Below are positions 53,937 through 62,169 of a DNA stretch of 64,000 nt, piece after piece. The notes under the pieces are model-generated. The model did no database searches. It saw nothing but the letters and a program-made list of their open reading frames with translations, and was not told where the DNA came from. The DNA is from Thalassospira povalilytica. Lineage in GTDB: Bacteria; Pseudomonadota; Alphaproteobacteria; Rhodospirillales; Thalassospiraceae. Within the stretch, counting starts at the first letter, position 1. Every line of letters starts with the position of its first letter. Where the stretch lies: contig NZ_PGTS01000001.1 of the NCBI RefSeq assembly GCF_002844235.1, positions 434,001-498,000 of the forward strand, written 5' to 3'. The position numbers and the translations under genes were made by a program.

Positions 53937-54242
53937 ATATCACCGCATTGAGATGTATCATTGTGTCGCCGCAAGGCAGGGTATATCAAGCCTGCAGAAT
54001 ATCTTGCCAAGCGGGTTCAGTCTGCATACTGTGCCTGATTGTCAGACAATATTCTACACTTAATTTGTATTGTTTTATGTAATTTACACAAAATGACAAG
54101 AAATACGGATTGTTTCCTTGCGATATACGTTTGATTGATGTTAAATCGCGCCAACTTGGCATGGAATGCGTGCCGGGATAAAACTCCGTGTTTCCCGCCA
54201 CGGTTCCACAAACAGACAGACGAAACGGATTGATGTAGCGTT
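53937..54242. promoter_or_regulatory. Divergent control region of gntR and fpr
   Basis: A 306-base AT-rich spacer. At 54040-54052 it carries ATTGTCAGACAAT, identical to the site before the nitroreductase; it is 104 bases upstream of the gntR start and about 190 before fpr. No gene was found in it. Confidence 0.7.
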
Positions 54243-55019
54243 ATGGCCAGCAATTTTAACGAAGAAACAGTCACTTACGTCCATCACTGGACTGACACAC
54301 TCTTCACGTTCAAAACCACCCGCGATCCGGGCTTCCGATTCATCAATGGTCAGTTCGCTATGATCGGACTCGAAGTCGAAGGCAAGCCGCTTTTGCGCGC
54401 CTATTCGATGGTCAGTGCAAATTATGACGAAGAGCTTGAATTCTTTTCGATCAAGGTGCCGAACGGCCCGCTGACATCGCGTTTGCAGCACATCAAGGTC
54501 GGGGACAAGATTCTGGTCGGGCGCAAGCCGACCGGCACGCTTATTCATGACAACCTGCTTCCGGGCAAGAATTTGTGGCTGCTGTCGACCGGTACCGGTC
54601 TGGCACCGTTCATGAGCGTCATTCGCGATTATGAAACCTATGAGCGCTATGAAAAGGTCATCCTTGTTCATGGCTGCCGCGAGGTACGTGAACTGGCCTA
54701 TCAGGAATTCATTCACAGCGAACTGCCCAATAACGAGTTCTTTGGCGAAGATGTCCAGAACAAGCTTCTGTACTATCCGACCGTGACCCGCGAGGAATTC
54801 AAAAACCAGGGCCGCATCACCGAACTGATGAAGTCCGGCAAGCTGTATGACGACCTTGGCCTGCCCAAGCCGAGCCTTGAAAATGACCGCTTCATGCTGT
54901 GTGGCAACCCGGAAATGATTGCCGACACCCGCCAGATGCTGGTCGAGTGGGGCGGCAAGGAAGGTAACATGAACGAACCGGGTCACTTTGTGATCGAGAA
55001 GGCCTTCGTCGAAAAATAA
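54243..55019 (+). CDS. fpr: Ferredoxin-NADP(+) reductase
   Basis: A 258-residue cytoplasmic flavoprotein moving electrons between NADPH and ferredoxin or flavodoxin. FAD-binding RAYSMVSANYDEELEFFSIK (the RxYS motif), NADP-binding STGTGLAPFMSVIRDYETY, LVHGCREVRELAYQ and the late FMLCGNPEMIADTRQML are present. The C-terminus (ending FVIEKAFVEK) lacks the plant-type Tyr and is of bacterial subclass I type. It is divergent from gntR; shared control is possible but unproven. Confidence 0.95.
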   Translation: MASNFNEETVTYVHHWTDTLFTFKTTRDPGFRFINGQFAMIGLEVEGKPLLRAYSMVSANYDEELEFFSIKVPNGPLTSRLQHIKVGDKILVGRKPTGTLIHDNLLPGKNLWLLSTGTGLAPFMSVIRDYETYERYEKVILVHGCREVRELAYQEFIHSELPNNEFFGEDVQNKLLYYPTVTREEFKNQGRITELMKSGKLYDDLGLPKPSLENDRFMLCGNPEMIADTRQMLVEWGGKEGNMNEPGHFVIEKAFVEK

Positions 55020-55040
55020 GCTGCCTTTTGCGGGCGGATG

Positions 55041-55076
55041 ATGGCGGCATGTCGTTTGATATGCCGCCATTTTTTA
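55041..55076 (+). terminator. Rho-independent terminator of fpr
   Basis: ATGGCGGCAT pairs with ATGCCGCCAT around a 10-base loop and is followed by TTTTTAT, 22 bases past the stop. Confidence 0.88.
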
Positions 55077-55115
55077 TGCCCGGATTCAGATTCCCTGATA
55101 GGTTGCAGTGATCCT

Positions 55116-55127
55116 CCTCATATGAGG
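55116..55127. promoter_or_regulatory. CCTCATATGAGG palindrome before the first PAS receptor
   Basis: A perfect 12-base palindrome 97 bases before the start of the chemoreceptor gene, next to GGATAGG/CCTATCC blocks. A near-identical element (CCTCAAATGAGG) lies before the second receptor at 56844-56855. Confidence 0.5.
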
Positions 55128-55224
55128 ATAGGTTTACTTAGTTCTTTTGTATAGTATCCTATCCTAATGCATCGGGCTGGTTATGGCTAAGTCGTTTTCC
55201 TGATGCTGAGTGAGAGGACATCAC

Positions 55225-56715
55225 ATGGGACTTTTCGACTTATTCAAGCGTGGTGACGCCCACGCCGCTGCAAGAACGCTTGATGCACTGGAACAATCGC
55301 TGGCGGTTATCGAGTTCGATTTGCAGGGCAAGGTTTTGCGCGCAAACAAGAACTTCCTGTCGGTCATGGAATACGAGCTGTCCGAGATCGTCGGCAAACC
55401 GCACGCGATCTTTGTGCCTGAAGACATCCGCAAGAGCCCGGATTACGAGACCTTCTGGTCCGATCTGCGGGCGGGGTCGTTTAAAAGTGCCGCATTCCCG
55501 CGAATCACCAAATCAGGTCGCCAGGTCTGGATCGAGGCCACCTATAACCCGGTGCGCGATCGCAAGGGCAAGGTCGTCAAGATCGTCAAATTTGCGTCTG
55601 ATATCACCAAGCGTCAGGAAATGCTGGCGAGCTTTGAAGGCAAGGTAAATGCCATCAACCGCAGTCAGGCTGTCATCGAGTTCGATCTGAACGGTACGAT
55701 CCTTGATGCCAATGACAATTTCCTGTCGGTTATGGGCTATCAGCTGTCGGAAATTGTCGGCAAGCATCACCGTCTTTTTGTCGACCGTGATTATGCCAAG
55801 AGTCAGGAATATGTCGATTTCTGGCGCGAACTGGCCAAGGGCAATTTCTGTTCGCAGCAATTCAAGCGGTTTGCCAAGGGTGGCAAGGAAATCTGGATCG
55901 AGGCATCCTATAACCCGATCTTTGATGCCAATGGCGTGCCTTACAAGGTGGTCAAATACGCCATTGATATTACCGATCAGATCACGCTTCTGACCGATCT
56001 TAAAAAGATGATCGACAACAATTTCGGCGAAATCGATCGCAGTCTGAGCGACCTTGATCAGCGCTCCAGCGATGCCTATTCGTCCTGCGAAAAAACGTCG
56101 GCCAACGTCCAGACTGTTGCCGCCGGTGCCGAACAGCTTGCCGCATCGATTTCGGAAATCTCGCGCAGCATGGCAGAAGCCCGCGCGACCACCGATCAGG
56201 TGTTCGAGAAATCGATTGCAGCTGGTGCATCGACCGAAAAAATGAACGAAGTGGTCGCCGCCATGGGCAGCATCATCGATGTGATCCAGGACATTGCAGG
56301 TCAGATTAACCTGCTTGCGCTGAATGCGACGATTGAATCGGCCCGCGCCGGTGAAGCCGGCAAAGGTTTTGCCGTTGTCGCCAACGAGGTCAAAAGCCTT
56401 GCCAATCAGGTCGCCAAGGCAACCGAACAGATCACAAGCGAGATCGAAGGCGTGCAGAGCATTTCGGTCGAAGTATCCGATGTGCTTGGTGCAATCCGCA
56501 ACGAAGTCGAAGGTGTGTTGAACAATGTGACCACCATTTCGTCAGCTGTTGAGGAGCAAAGTGCGGTGACCCAGCAGGTGTCAAGCAGCATGCAAAGCAT
56601 GGCAACATCGGTCGAGCAGTTTTCAAGCAGCGTCAATTTCATCCGCGATGCATCGTCCGCAGTACAAAGCAATGTCGGACGGACCCGCGAAGCGGCCCTG
56701 GTACTGGCGCGCTAA
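55225..56715 (+). CDS. Soluble PAS-PAS methyl-accepting chemotaxis protein
   Basis: A 496-residue cytoplasmic chemoreceptor with no membrane segment. Two similar PAS domains (about residues 20-125 and 142-250) begin [20 protein letters not shown] and [19 protein letters not shown] and end in WIEATYNPV / WIEASYNPI. The MCP coiled coil follows; the signalling tip [20 protein letters not shown] with [12 protein letters not shown] (residues about 359-394) is intact. It should signal to CheA/CheW. The PAS ligands may be redox or oxygen cofactors, unproven. The ATG at 55225 has GAGAGGA upstream. Confidence 0.93.
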   Translation: MGLFDLFKRGDAHAAARTLDALEQSLAVIEFDLQGKVLRANKNFLSVMEYELSEIVGKPHAIFVPEDIRKSPDYETFWSDLRAGSFKSAAFPRITKSGRQVWIEATYNPVRDRKGKVVKIVKFASDITKRQEMLASFEGKVNAINRSQAVIEFDLNGTILDANDNFLSVMGYQLSEIVGKHHRLFVDRDYAKSQEYVDFWRELAKGNFCSQQFKRFAKGGKEIWIEASYNPIFDANGVPYKVVKYAIDITDQITLLTDLKKMIDNNFGEIDRSLSDLDQRSSDAYSSCEKTSANVQTVAAGAEQLAASISEISRSMAEARATTDQVFEKSIAAGASTEKMNEVVAAMGSIIDVIQDIAGQINLLALNATIESARAGEAGKGFAVVANEVKSLANQVAKATEQITSEIEGVQSISVEVSDVLGAIRNEVEGVLNNVTTISSAVEEQSAVTQQVSSSMQSMATSVEQFSSSVNFIRDASSAVQSNVGRTREAALVLAR

Positions 56716-56843
56716 CGGGCATATCGGCTTTGGCAATGTTGCCAAAGACCATCGATCTGAAAGGGGTCATGACGGGAAACTGTCATGGCCCATTCTTTTT
56801 TGGGATGAGGCTCAAAATCCTATCCATAGGTATGTAGTTTACT

Positions 56844-56855
56844 CCTCAAATGAGG
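56844..56855. promoter_or_regulatory. CCTCAAATGAGG element before the second PAS receptor
   Basis: Five-base arms around two central bases, in a block (CCTATCC ... CCTCAAATGAGG ... GGATAGG) that resembles the upstream region of the first receptor. It is 85 bases before the start. Confidence 0.45.
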
Positions 56856-56940
56856 ATGTCTGGATAGGGGGCTGGGCGCTATATTCGCCGCAACGAATAT
56901 TTGCAACGGCGCATAAAGTTGCTTCTCAGGAGATCCGGCC

Positions 56941-58293
56941 ATGAATTCAATCATTTCCATTCTTCGCGAAAATATCGATGTCTCGGACGAGCTGATCGCT
57001 GCGATAGATGCATCATTCGCTGTGGTGGAGTTTGATCTGGATGGCACAGTGCTGAACGTCAATGAAAGCTTCATGAAGCTGACCGGCTATGAAGAGGATG
57101 AGGTTGTCGGACAGCATCATTCGATGTTCCTGCCAGAAGAAATGCTTAATGGCCCGGATTACGAAATGTGCTGGGCGGATTTGCGGGCGGGCAAGCGCAA
57201 ACAGGTTGAAGTACCGTGCATCACGAAATCCGGGGACCGTATCTGGGTCGAGGAAACCTATGCCCCGGTGCGCAACAGCGATGGCGAACTGGTCAAGATT
57301 GTGCGGTTCGGGGTGAATGTCACGGAACGCCATGAAATGGTTGCCGATCTGCAAGGCAAGGTCGATGCAATCCGTCACAGCCACGCCATCGTCAAATTTG
57401 ACGCCAATGGCATCATCCTGAATGCCAACCGGCATTTTCTGGCGGCGATGGGCTATGATCTTTCTGAAGTGGTCGGACAGCATCACAGCATGTTCGTTGG
57501 CGAGGAATATGCCAAAAGTTCGGCCTATCAGGCGTTCTGGCGGTCGCTTGCCAATGGCGAGTCAAAAATACGCCAGTTCAAATATTTCGGCAAAGACGGA
57601 CGGGAAGTCTGGTTCGAGGCGACCTATAGCCCGGTGCTTGATGTCTATGGCGAGGTGATCAAGATCATCAATCTTGCTGTGGATATTACTGACGAGGTCA
57701 GCGAGCTGATTGGCTTGAAATCAACGCTTGAGGTCAATTTTGCCGAGGTCGATGAACATATCGAAGGTGTTGATCGCAAATGCGAAACCGCCGAACAGAT
57801 GTTCCGTCAGGCCCAGGCCCATCTCGAAGCCAGCAATATCGCATCGGGTGTTCTGGTCGGATGTGTTGGTGAAACGCTGGAACGCATGACCGAATTGCGG
57901 TCGGTCTCCGACCATGTTTTCGATACGGTCATCGAAGGCGATGTGGCGGCGGTCGCGCTTGAAAATGCGGTCGACAGGTTGCGTGACGGTGCCGGGGAAA
58001 ATTCCGAACTTGCAGAACAGATCGATAATCTTGATGAATGCGTTACCGAAAGTTCGCGGATCCTGACGTCATTGCGTCTTGAACTGAAGGAGATGCTGAA
58101 CCGGATGGCGGTGGTGTCGCTGGCGATCGAGAAACATGGCGATGTTACCGGTCAGATGACCAGTGAAATGCACGGCATTCAGACATCGCTTGATGCCGCC
58201 CAGAACGCGATTGCAACCATCGGTCAGTCGACAGAGGAAATGGCCCTTACCATCGGCCGGTCGCGGGAAGTATCCGTCGTATTGGCGCGCTAG
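56941..58293 (+). CDS. PAS-PAS protein with degenerate chemoreceptor module
   Basis: A 450-residue paralogue of the preceding receptor. Two PAS domains are well kept (SFAVVEFDLDGTVLNVNESF, SHAIVKFDANGIILNANRHF, WVEETYAPV, WFEATYSPV). After about residue 255 it keeps a helical, Glu-rich coiled coil and the same C-terminal ending (GRSREVSVVLAR against [12 protein letters not shown]), but the signalling tip (the ALNA-x-IE-x-ARAGE...GFAVVA core) is absent; in its place is unrelated sequence such as LERMTELRSVSDHVFDTVIE. It probably cannot contact CheA/CheW. It may form mixed oligomers with the first receptor or signal otherwise. Confidence 0.85.
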   Translation: MNSIISILRENIDVSDELIAAIDASFAVVEFDLDGTVLNVNESFMKLTGYEEDEVVGQHHSMFLPEEMLNGPDYEMCWADLRAGKRKQVEVPCITKSGDRIWVEETYAPVRNSDGELVKIVRFGVNVTERHEMVADLQGKVDAIRHSHAIVKFDANGIILNANRHFLAAMGYDLSEVVGQHHSMFVGEEYAKSSAYQAFWRSLANGESKIRQFKYFGKDGREVWFEATYSPVLDVYGEVIKIINLAVDITDEVSELIGLKSTLEVNFAEVDEHIEGVDRKCETAEQMFRQAQAHLEASNIASGVLVGCVGETLERMTELRSVSDHVFDTVIEGDVAAVALENAVDRLRDGAGENSELAEQIDNLDECVTESSRILTSLRLELKEMLNRMAVVSLAIEKHGDVTGQMTSEMHGIQTSLDAAQNAIATIGQSTEEMALTIGRSREVSVVLAR

Positions 58294-58319
58294 TCGGGCG
58301 AGGCAGCGCGGCAATGAGC

Positions 58320-58350
58320 GGGACAGGCATGATCGTGCCTGTCCCTTTTT
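58320..58350 (+). terminator. Terminator of the PAS receptor pair
   Basis: GGGACAGGCA pairs with TGCCTGTCCC around a 6-base loop, followed by TTTTT. It sits 26 bases past the second receptor's stop and before the convergent CsaA-like gene. Confidence 0.88.
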
Positions 58351-58368
58351 CATACGGGCGGGCATTGC

Positions 58369-58713
58369 CTAGAACAGGCGCGCCCCATTGGGGACATCCT
58401 GATCCGGGCGGATCAGAACGATGCCCTTGTCGTCTTCGCCGTCGGGGAAGCCCAGACACAGGAATTCGGACATGAACGGGCCGACCTGTTTTTTCGGGAA
58501 ATTGACCACACCGGCGACCTGGCGGCCGATGAGTTTTTCCGGGCTGTAATATTTGGTGATCTGGGCGGATGTTTTCTTGGTCCCGATTTCCGGGCCGAAA
58601 TCGACCCAAAGTTTCAGGGCCGGGCGGCGGGCTTCGGGGAATTCCTGGGCGTCGATGACAGTACCGACGCGAATATCGACTTTCAGAAAGTCATCAAAAC
58701 TGATTTCGCTCAC
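58369..58713 (-). CDS. CsaA-like tRNA-binding domain protein
   Basis: A 114-residue protein made only of the OB-fold tRNA-binding domain also found in methionyl- and phenylalanyl-tRNA synthetase tails. FDDFLKVDIRVGTVIDAQEF, KLWVDFGPEIGTKKTSAQIT and LIGRQVAGVVNFPKKQVGPF agree with CsaA; the length matches. CsaA binds tRNA and has been linked to protein export as a chaperone in Bacillus; its role here is unproven. Confidence 0.9.
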   Translation of the reverse strand: MSEISFDDFLKVDIRVGTVIDAQEFPEARRPALKLWVDFGPEIGTKKTSAQITKYYSPEKLIGRQVAGVVNFPKKQVGPFMSEFLCLGFPDGEDDKGIVLIRPDQDVPNGARLF

Positions 58714-58864
58714 TGTGGGGCCTCCTTGTTTTGCGCAAGCTTAGTCGAGGCACAGACCGTAAATCAATCGGTTAAGGTGGGCGCGATATCCGGCAAAAGA
58801 AAAATGGCAGGACCAAAAGGCCCTGCCATCAAGTAGATTACGGGAAGTGTTCAGCGAAAAGCTG

Positions 58865-59317
58865 TTACTTCGCAGCAGCGGTCTTTTCGATCGCTGCCTT
58901 GAATTCATCAAGGGATTCGGTAAAGCGAGCCTGCAGAAGAGAAAGAGCTTCTTCCTGGGACTTGGTTACCAGACCAGAGAGTTCCTTGGCGTTCGAAAGT
59001 GCTTCTTCGTATGCAGCTTTCGCGGCTTCGGTCTGCTTGGCAGCCGTTGCCATCGGATCGTCAGCGGTAGTAGCAGCGAAATCCTTGCCCTGGGTCTGAA
59101 CTTTATCCAGCAGCGTTTTGAAGATTTCGCTCTGACGCTGAGCGACAGCCTGGAACCCGTCGAAGGCCACCTTGTTGGCTTTGGTGAGGGCTTCCACGTT
59201 TTTACGCTGGAAAGCCATCATTTCGTTCACGTCAACACCCGGAATTTTGAAATCCGCAGTGTATTTGGTGAAGTCGAGGTCAAAGAACGGGTTGGTTGCC
59301 TTTTTTGCGGCGGTCAT
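58865..59317 (-). CDS. phaP: Phasin family protein
   Basis: A 150-residue granule-coat protein, mostly amphipathic helix: MAFQRKNVEALTKANKVAFD, FQAVAQRQSEIFKTLLDKVQ and LLQARFTESLDEFKAAIEKT. It is Ala/Lys-rich without Cys, as usual for phasin_2 proteins that coat PHB granules and control their size. The ATG at 59317 has GGAG nine bases before it; an upstream ATG at 59332 lacks this. TGC/GCA dyads 50-120 bases upstream look like PhaR operators. Confidence 0.92.
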   Translation of the reverse strand: MTAAKKATNPFFDLDFTKYTADFKIPGVDVNEMMAFQRKNVEALTKANKVAFDGFQAVAQRQSEIFKTLLDKVQTQGKDFAATTADDPMATAAKQTEAAKAAYEEALSNAKELSGLVTKSQEEALSLLQARFTESLDEFKAAIEKTAAAK

Positions 59318-59365
59318 GGTTTTGCACTCCATCAACATTTGCAACAGGTGTGGAATGAGGCGCTA

Positions 59366-59440
59366 TTGTGCGCCGCACAAATTCAACTGCAATATGCCGG
59401 AATGCATCCGATCCGTCAAGGGTTATTTTGCACTGCACAA
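59366..59440 (-). promoter_or_regulatory. Probable PhaR operators of the phasin promoter
   Basis: TTGTGCGCCGCACAA at 59366-59380 is a perfect 6-bp dyad with a 3-base spacer. TTTTGCACTGCACAA near 59426-59440 (minus strand TTGTGCAGTGCAAAA) is a second, related site. PhaR of other bacteria represses phasin genes through such TGC/GCA sequences. Confidence 0.6.
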
Positions 59441-59545
59441 TAACTTTAAGGTTAATGTTTTGTGTCGTGATGTTCCCATAGGTTGGGTTGTCGGATTTCC
59501 TGCGTCAGATCAGAAACTTAGCCATCCGGCACGGATTGCCTTTGC

Positions 59546-60232
59546 TTATTGACGGGCATCGGTCGGTTGTGTGTCCGCCCGGTGGGATGATTTTTTCGAC
59601 CGGATCTGCTGGCATTTTTCAGACAGTTTGCGACACAGTCCTGTCGCCTTGCCCAGACCTTTTTCAACCTGTCCGTCCCAACCGGCGGCCTTTGACAATT
59701 CCCGATCAAGATAGGCCATGGTCGGGGCAAAGTCGGTGCTGTCATCGTCAAGCCAGTGGCGGAATGTTCTGGCATAGATGGCGGTAAGGCCGGCAACCCG
59801 AAGGGATCCCTGAAGGCCCGATGTGCGAAAACCGGCTGCTTCAAGCATCCAGCGCATCGATCCGAAATGGCTTTTGATCGCGCGGATCGAGTCTGCGGGG
59901 CCCAGATCCCCCCGTGATTTAAGGATCGAGCGCAGGGCATCACGATGGTCGGCCAGGGCGTCAAACCGCGCCATGATCACCGCAATCAGCCGGTCATGGC
60001 CGGGTTCGGCAAAGTCATCCTCGTGAAGATCGGCCAGGACTTCGTGGTCGATCCGGGCGATGAAGCGGCGCAGGATATCGGCCTTGCCACCGACATGGGC
60101 GTGGCAATCGGCGATGGTCACGCCCGCGGTTTGGGCAATGTCGATGATGGTGACGTCATGCCAGCTTTTTTCTGTTGCCAGTTTCAGGGCGGCATCGATC
60201 AGGATATTGGCGATATCCTTTTTGGCGGGCAT
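59546..60232 (-). CDS. TetR-family transcriptional regulator
   Basis: A 228-residue regulator. The HTH is DVTIIDIAQTAGVTIADCHA with HVGGKADILRRFIARID; the recognition helix is unusual in having ADCHAHV in place of the common STLYHYF-type sequence. The remainder is helical with an IYARTFRHWLDDDST segment, and the last 30 residues are basic and probably disordered. The ATG at 60232 has GGAG seven bases upstream. It is 34 bases after proC on the same strand; their link is open. Confidence 0.85.
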   Translation of the reverse strand: MPAKKDIANILIDAALKLATEKSWHDVTIIDIAQTAGVTIADCHAHVGGKADILRRFIARIDHEVLADLHEDDFAEPGHDRLIAVIMARFDALADHRDALRSILKSRGDLGPADSIRAIKSHFGSMRWMLEAAGFRTSGLQGSLRVAGLTAIYARTFRHWLDDDSTDFAPTMAYLDRELSKAAGWDGQVEKGLGKATGLCRKLSEKCQQIRSKKSSHRADTQPTDARQ

Positions 60233-60266
60233 GACGGTCTCCAATCTTTGTGGGTGTCGTTATCAA

Positions 60267-61082
60267 TCAGCCGGCAAGTTCGACCGACCGTTTGCGTGCA
60301 GCTTCGACCGCGCGGGTCATCAGTTCGGGCAGGCCGGTTGTCTGATCCATCAGAACATCAAGGGCCGCGGCCGTGGTGCCGCCCGGACTTGTGACATTCT
60401 GACGAAGGGTGGCAGCGGTTTCTTCGCTGGCATCAAGCAGGAAACCGGCCCCGATCACGGTCTGCCGGGCAAGCAGCATGGCCTGCTCTGCCGGAAGGCC
60501 GGCTGCTTCGCCAGCCTGTGCCATGGCTTCGACCATATGGAAGATATAGGCCGGACCGCTGCCCGAAAGGGCGGTAACCGCATCCATCAGGCTTTCATCT
60601 TCGACCCAGGATACCAGCCCGACTGTGGCCAGCAGGGTTTCGCACATGTCACGCTGGGCGATGCTGACATTTTCGGTCGGGCACATCACGGTCATGCCGC
60701 GCGAAACCGCCGCCGGGGTATTGGGCATGGCACGCACGATGCGGGCAAGCTCACCCAGATGGCGTGCGAAAAATTCGATGGTCTTGCCCGCGGCAACCGA
60801 CAGGAACACGGTTTCGGCCCGGACCAGCGGTTTATAGGCGTCAATCAAATCGGGAAGGACCTGTGGCTTGACGGCAAACAGAACGACCTGCGGGATAAAG
60901 TCCTGCGGAACATCGGCGACATCGGTGATGCCATTGATGCCATAGCTGGTGGCAAGTTTCTCGGCTGCTTCGGGTTGTTCGACAATATAGACATTGTCGG
61001 CCTTGAGCCCCTGGGCCAACCAGCCTTCAAGCATGGCACTTCCCATTTTGCCACAGCCGACCAGCAAAAGACGCGTATTCAT
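60267..61082 (-). CDS. proC: Pyrroline-5-carboxylate reductase
   Basis: A 271-residue enzyme reducing pyrroline-5-carboxylate to proline with NAD(P)H. Rossmann loop LLVGCGKMGSAMLEGWLAQG, VLFAVKPQ, RAMPNTPAAVSRGMTVMCP, SGSGPAYIFHMVEAMAQAG and the C-terminal NVTSPGGTTAAALDVL are all standard. Length is normal. It starts at ATG 61082. Confidence 0.96.
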   Translation of the reverse strand: MNTRLLLVGCGKMGSAMLEGWLAQGLKADNVYIVEQPEAAEKLATSYGINGITDVADVPQDFIPQVVLFAVKPQVLPDLIDAYKPLVRAETVFLSVAAGKTIEFFARHLGELARIVRAMPNTPAAVSRGMTVMCPTENVSIAQRDMCETLLATVGLVSWVEDESLMDAVTALSGSGPAYIFHMVEAMAQAGEAAGLPAEQAMLLARQTVIGAGFLLDASEETAATLRQNVTSPGGTTAAALDVLMDQTTGLPELMTRAVEAARKRSVELAG

Positions 61083-61415
61083 GAAATCTGCTCCGCTTTA
61101 TCCATCGGGTTCTGTTGAGTGTGTTGCGATCAACAGTCGTCAAGCAATGCCGTAGCGATCTTCTCAAGGTGGGTCAAGTCGCAGCGAAGGACAAGTGGTC
61201 TTGTCCCGATGCTGTTGAAAAAACAGGTTTTAGCCGCTTTGCGGATGCTTTGGCTGGCAAGTGCGGCCTTTGCCGGATTTTGTTTCGCCCGACCCCGTTC
61301 TGCCACGGCGATTACGGGCAATCTGTTGCGCAGGCAAGGTCGCGGAAAGTGGTGAAAAAAATCAACAACCGATAAAACGCATGGCAATGGCGTCACACCC
61401 CTGTCAAATCCCGAC

Positions 61416-61471
61416 GGGGTTGCGGGGTTGCGGGGTTGCGGGGTTGCGGGGTTGCGAGGTTGCGAGGTTGC
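61416..61471. repeat. 8-bp tandem repeat (GGGGTTGC)5(GAGGTTGC)2
   Basis: Seven consecutive octamers: GGGGTTGC five times, GAGGTTGC twice, in the proC/ybjN spacer. The unit changes in block fashion. The G-runs could form a G-quadruplex on the plus strand. Confidence 0.95.
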
Positions 61472-61694
61472 GGCAGCGCGGGTTGGCTGCGGATCGGGGA
61501 TCAGGGCATCGGGATGTCGGAGTCTGGTGATATCGCGGGGCCGGGGACCCGGCTCCGGGTTGGCAGGGCAACGGCGATTGAGGCGTCGGGATGTGGGAGG
61601 CGTGATATCGAGTGCCGGGCTGGTCAACTGCCATGCTCCAATCTTCACCCCGGTTTCGGCTCCGGCCTCGGTCTCGGCCCCGGTTCCGGCATCC

Positions 61695-61736
61695 GCCTCA
61701 GCCTCAGCCTCAGCCTCAGCCTCAGCCTCAGCCTAG
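61695..61736. repeat. Hexamer repeat (GCCTCA)6
   Basis: GCCTCA six times then GCCTAG. Degenerate C/G/T-rich repeats extend upstream of it. Confidence 0.92.
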
Positions 61737-62169
61737 GCTTCATGCTCAACCTTTGCTTTGACCACGATGACAGGCGGATATGGGATGCGCGCTGTCTGGC
61801 GGTTCGGTTCGGGCCGTGGCGTGCGAGGGCGGTGAGGTTGGGGGCGCGGACCTTGTGATCCGGTCGGGGCGCGGCGACCGGCGGGGGATGGGGAGGCAAA
61901 CTGTCTGGTGGCGCCGCCTTACCTTGCCGGGGGGCGGTGGTGGTGTTGGCGATCACGTGGACGAGGTGCTCGGGCCGGGCCCCGAAACAGAGGCGGTACT
62001 GGTTATGAAGGGAAGGTTTCAGATTCGCATGCGCCAAGCACGGACCGGCGAGTATGCCGGTCGCGGTTGCAGATGAGATTGGCGGTCCGAGGGGAGGCGG
62101 TCTGTTGCGGCCCGGCATTGATCAAAAAGGGCAGGGCCGCACTTATTCGAAACATATGCGAAAGGCGGT

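Larger units (their letters stand above)
61083..62169. other. Long repeat-bearing gene-free interval
   Basis: Nearly 1.1 kb of GC-rich sequence with no supported gene between proC and the YbjN gene. ORFs of 60-157 codons overlap in every frame and reflect base composition; none has a recognised product or ribosome binding site. It has repeats at 61416-61471 and 61695-61736, the latter preceded by about 60 bases of degenerate CGGYYCC-like repeat. Confidence 0.7.

Noticed and set aside
61416-61471. CRISPR or REP element
   Set aside because: Direct octamers without spacers and without dyad symmetry.
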